Shown here: positions 62,956 through 64,000 of the stretch, in pieces
Position numbering within the stretch: the first letter of the stretch is position 1
Layout: every line of letters begins with the position of its first letter
Origin: Pseudothermotoga elfii DSM 9442 = NBRC 107921
GTDB taxonomy: Bacteria; Thermotogota; Thermotogae; Thermotogales; DSM-5069
Length of the DNA stretch: 64,000 nucleotides
Direction of reading: 5' to 3'
Assembly (NCBI RefSeq): GCF_000504085.1
Contig: NC_022792.1
Span: 930,001 to 994,000 of the forward strand
Made by a program: the position numbers and the translations under genes
Notes under the pieces: generated by a model
The model's input: the letters and a program-made list of their open reading frames with translations, nothing else
The model's database searches: none
What the model was told of the DNA's origin: nothing

Positions 62956-63257
62956 CCATTACAGATCAGAAAGAAGAAAAAATTGTCAAACTTTCGATGA
63001 TTGAATTGATATTGCTCAGTTTTAATACAATTGCTGCGCGGTGCTGGGCAAGACTTGGGCTTGTGAAAGATGAATATGGTGAAATGAGGCAGGATCTTAA
63101 AGAAGCCAGAATAGGCATTGATACACTTGATGCTATATTGAAAGCCTTAAATGGGAATATCGAAGATGAGATTTACAGAGAATTAGAAGGTATTGTATCT
63201 AACCTAAAACTTAATTATGTAAACCAATATAATAAATCAAAGGGCGAAAAAACGTGA
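62949..63257 (+). CDS. DUF1844-family small protein
   Basis: A 102-residue protein: LSMIELILLSFNTIAARCWARLGLV, a hydrophobic helix, then LKEARIGIDTLDAILKALNGNI and a LKLNYVNQY end. This fits DUF1844, small proteins often beside translation or GTPase genes. Start GTG at 62949 overlaps the end of the frameshifted macrodomain gene; its stop overlaps the ychF start (GTGA). Confidence 0.8.
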   Translation: MVTITDQKEEKIVKLSMIELILLSFNTIAARCWARLGLVKDEYGEMRQDLKEARIGIDTLDAILKALNGNIEDEIYRELEGIVSNLKLNYVNQYNKSKGEKT

Positions 63258-64000
63258 AAAAAGCAGGTATAGTAGGTCTTCCAAATAGTGGAAAATCGAC
63301 GTTTTTTAACGCGATCACAGATCAAAATGTCCCGGCTGAAGAATATCCATTTTGTACTATTGAGCCAAACAATGGCGTTTTAACTGTTGTTGATGAGAGG
63401 GTCAATAAACTTGCGCAGATGGAAGGTTCGCAGAAAATCATCTATCCTTTCATTCAGATCGTCGATATAGCTGGTTTAGTAAAAGGGGCAAGCCATGGAG
63501 AAGGCCTTGGAAATCAGTTTTTAGATCATATAAGCAAGGTAGATTTGATTCTTCATGTTGTGCGTTGCTTCAAAATAGATGATGTTTCGCATCCAATGGG
63601 TGATGTTGACCCTGAAAGAGATATAGAGATTGTGGAAACTGAGTTGATACTGAAAGATCTTGAGACGATAGAAAAAAGAATGGCCAAGATATCAAAGCAG
63701 GCTAAATCAGGGGATATAGATTCGCGCAACGAGCTTATTTTTTTGCAACGATTGAAAGAACACTTAGAAAGCGGGAAATTATCTGTAATGTTTGAAAGAA
63801 ATGAAAGTGAAAGTAAGATAATAGACTCCCTGTTTCTTCTAACCGAGAAACCCGTTATATATATTGCCAACGTTGATGAGTGGGGTATTGACAGGGAACT
63901 AAATAAGAAAGTAGAGCGCGTTGCCAAAAACAAAGGATTCAGTTTTCTGGCAATTAATGCCCGCCTTGAGTACGAACTGAGGCAGATGGAAAAAGATGAA
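63254..64000 (+). CDS. ychF: Ribosome-associated GTPase/ATPase YchF (OLA1 family), partial
   Basis: First 249 residues of a protein usually about 365 long; the window ends inside it. G1 is GIVGLPNSGKSTFFNAI, G2/switch EEYPFCTIEPN, G3 VDIAGLVKGASHGEGLG, and IYIANVDEWG replaces the usual NKxD as in YchF (NxxE), the change linked to ATP use. The start is GTG at 63254. Confidence 0.94.
   Translation, partial: MKKAGIVGLPNSGKSTFFNAITDQNVPAEEYPFCTIEPNNGVLTVVDERVNKLAQMEGSQKIIYPFIQIVDIAGLVKGASHGEGLGNQFLDHISKVDLILHVVRCFKIDDVSHPMGDVDPERDIEIVETELILKDLETIEKRMAKISKQAKSGDIDSRNELIFLQRLKEHLESGKLSVMFERNESESKIIDSLFLLTEKPVIYIANVDEWGIDRELNKKVERVAKNKGFSFLAINARLEYELRQMEKDE

Noticed and set aside
63553-63933. Minus-strand open frame inside ychF
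   Set aside because: Serine-rich shadow of the GTPase coding strand.

Overview
The window looks like a chromosome segment of an anaerobic, fermentative thermophile of the Thermotogae, probably Pseudothermotoga/Thermotoga-like. Three things point there. The hydrogenase locus (2Fe-2S ferredoxin, HydS-like sensor, SpoIIE-type phosphatase, HydC, HydB, HydA, Rex) matches the order I recall from Thermotoga. The arabinogalactan locus has an ABC permease with a giant insertion, a GH53 galactanase, a LacI regulator and a GH2 beta-galactosidase. Starts are often GTG or TTG and genes overlap tightly. Species assignment is inference; no 16S gene is present.

Layout. 1-8.6 kb (+): galactan uptake and degradation. 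8.7-9.4 kb: tRNAs Gly-Arg-His-Arg and a SpoVS-like gene. 9.4-15.5 kb: a two-subunit class I fumarase (-), divergent from urocanate hydratase, a frameshifted Na+-pump decarboxylase beta subunit, a ferredoxin plus 2-oxoacid:ferredoxin oxidoreductase alpha pair, and a ferritin-like protein. 15.5-18.8 kb (-): RseC-like protein, MFS carrier, RtcB RNA ligase, tRNA-Cys. 18.8-26.9 kb (+): AsnRS, RuvB, YggS, YggT, NAD kinase, PhoU-like protein, and an 1105-residue LptF/G-OstA/LptD-like fusion. 27-35 kb (+): lipoprotein, UvrD/PcrA-like helicase, RecN, phosphohexomutase, amidohydrolase, radical SAM protein with an apparent ATT start. 35.1-38.2 kb (+): an HD-GYP protein overlapping an H-NOX chemoreceptor. 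38.3-46.9 kb (-): S9 peptidase, secreted propeller-like protein, ornithine aminotransferase, then an operon with DUF4129-like, DUF58, MoxR and a Cys-rich DUF6062-like protein, preceded by a fluoride-type riboswitch. 47.1-48.6 kb: YhhN-like and YkvA-like proteins. 48.6-56.6 kb (-): the hydrogenase operon with a candidate Rex operator at its promoter. 56.7-64 kb: MFS carrier, TatD nuclease, a two-component system, histidine phosphatase, OsmC, a frameshifted macrodomain, a DUF1844 protein and the start of YchF.

The most notable points are: (1) a well-formed fluoride riboswitch with terminator, not followed by any recognised fluoride exporter; (2) an H-NOX chemoreceptor that keeps, position for position, the residues used for O2 binding in the Thermoanaerobacter H-NOX, in an apparent strict anaerobe and next to an HD-GYP protein; (3) an inner-membrane LptF/G-like half fused to an OstA/LptD-like half; (4) a hydrogenase operon whose last gene, rex, probably represses its own promoter; (5) two genes (oadB-like and macrodomain) broken by small deletions. 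All functions are inferred by reading the sequence; no database search was run.
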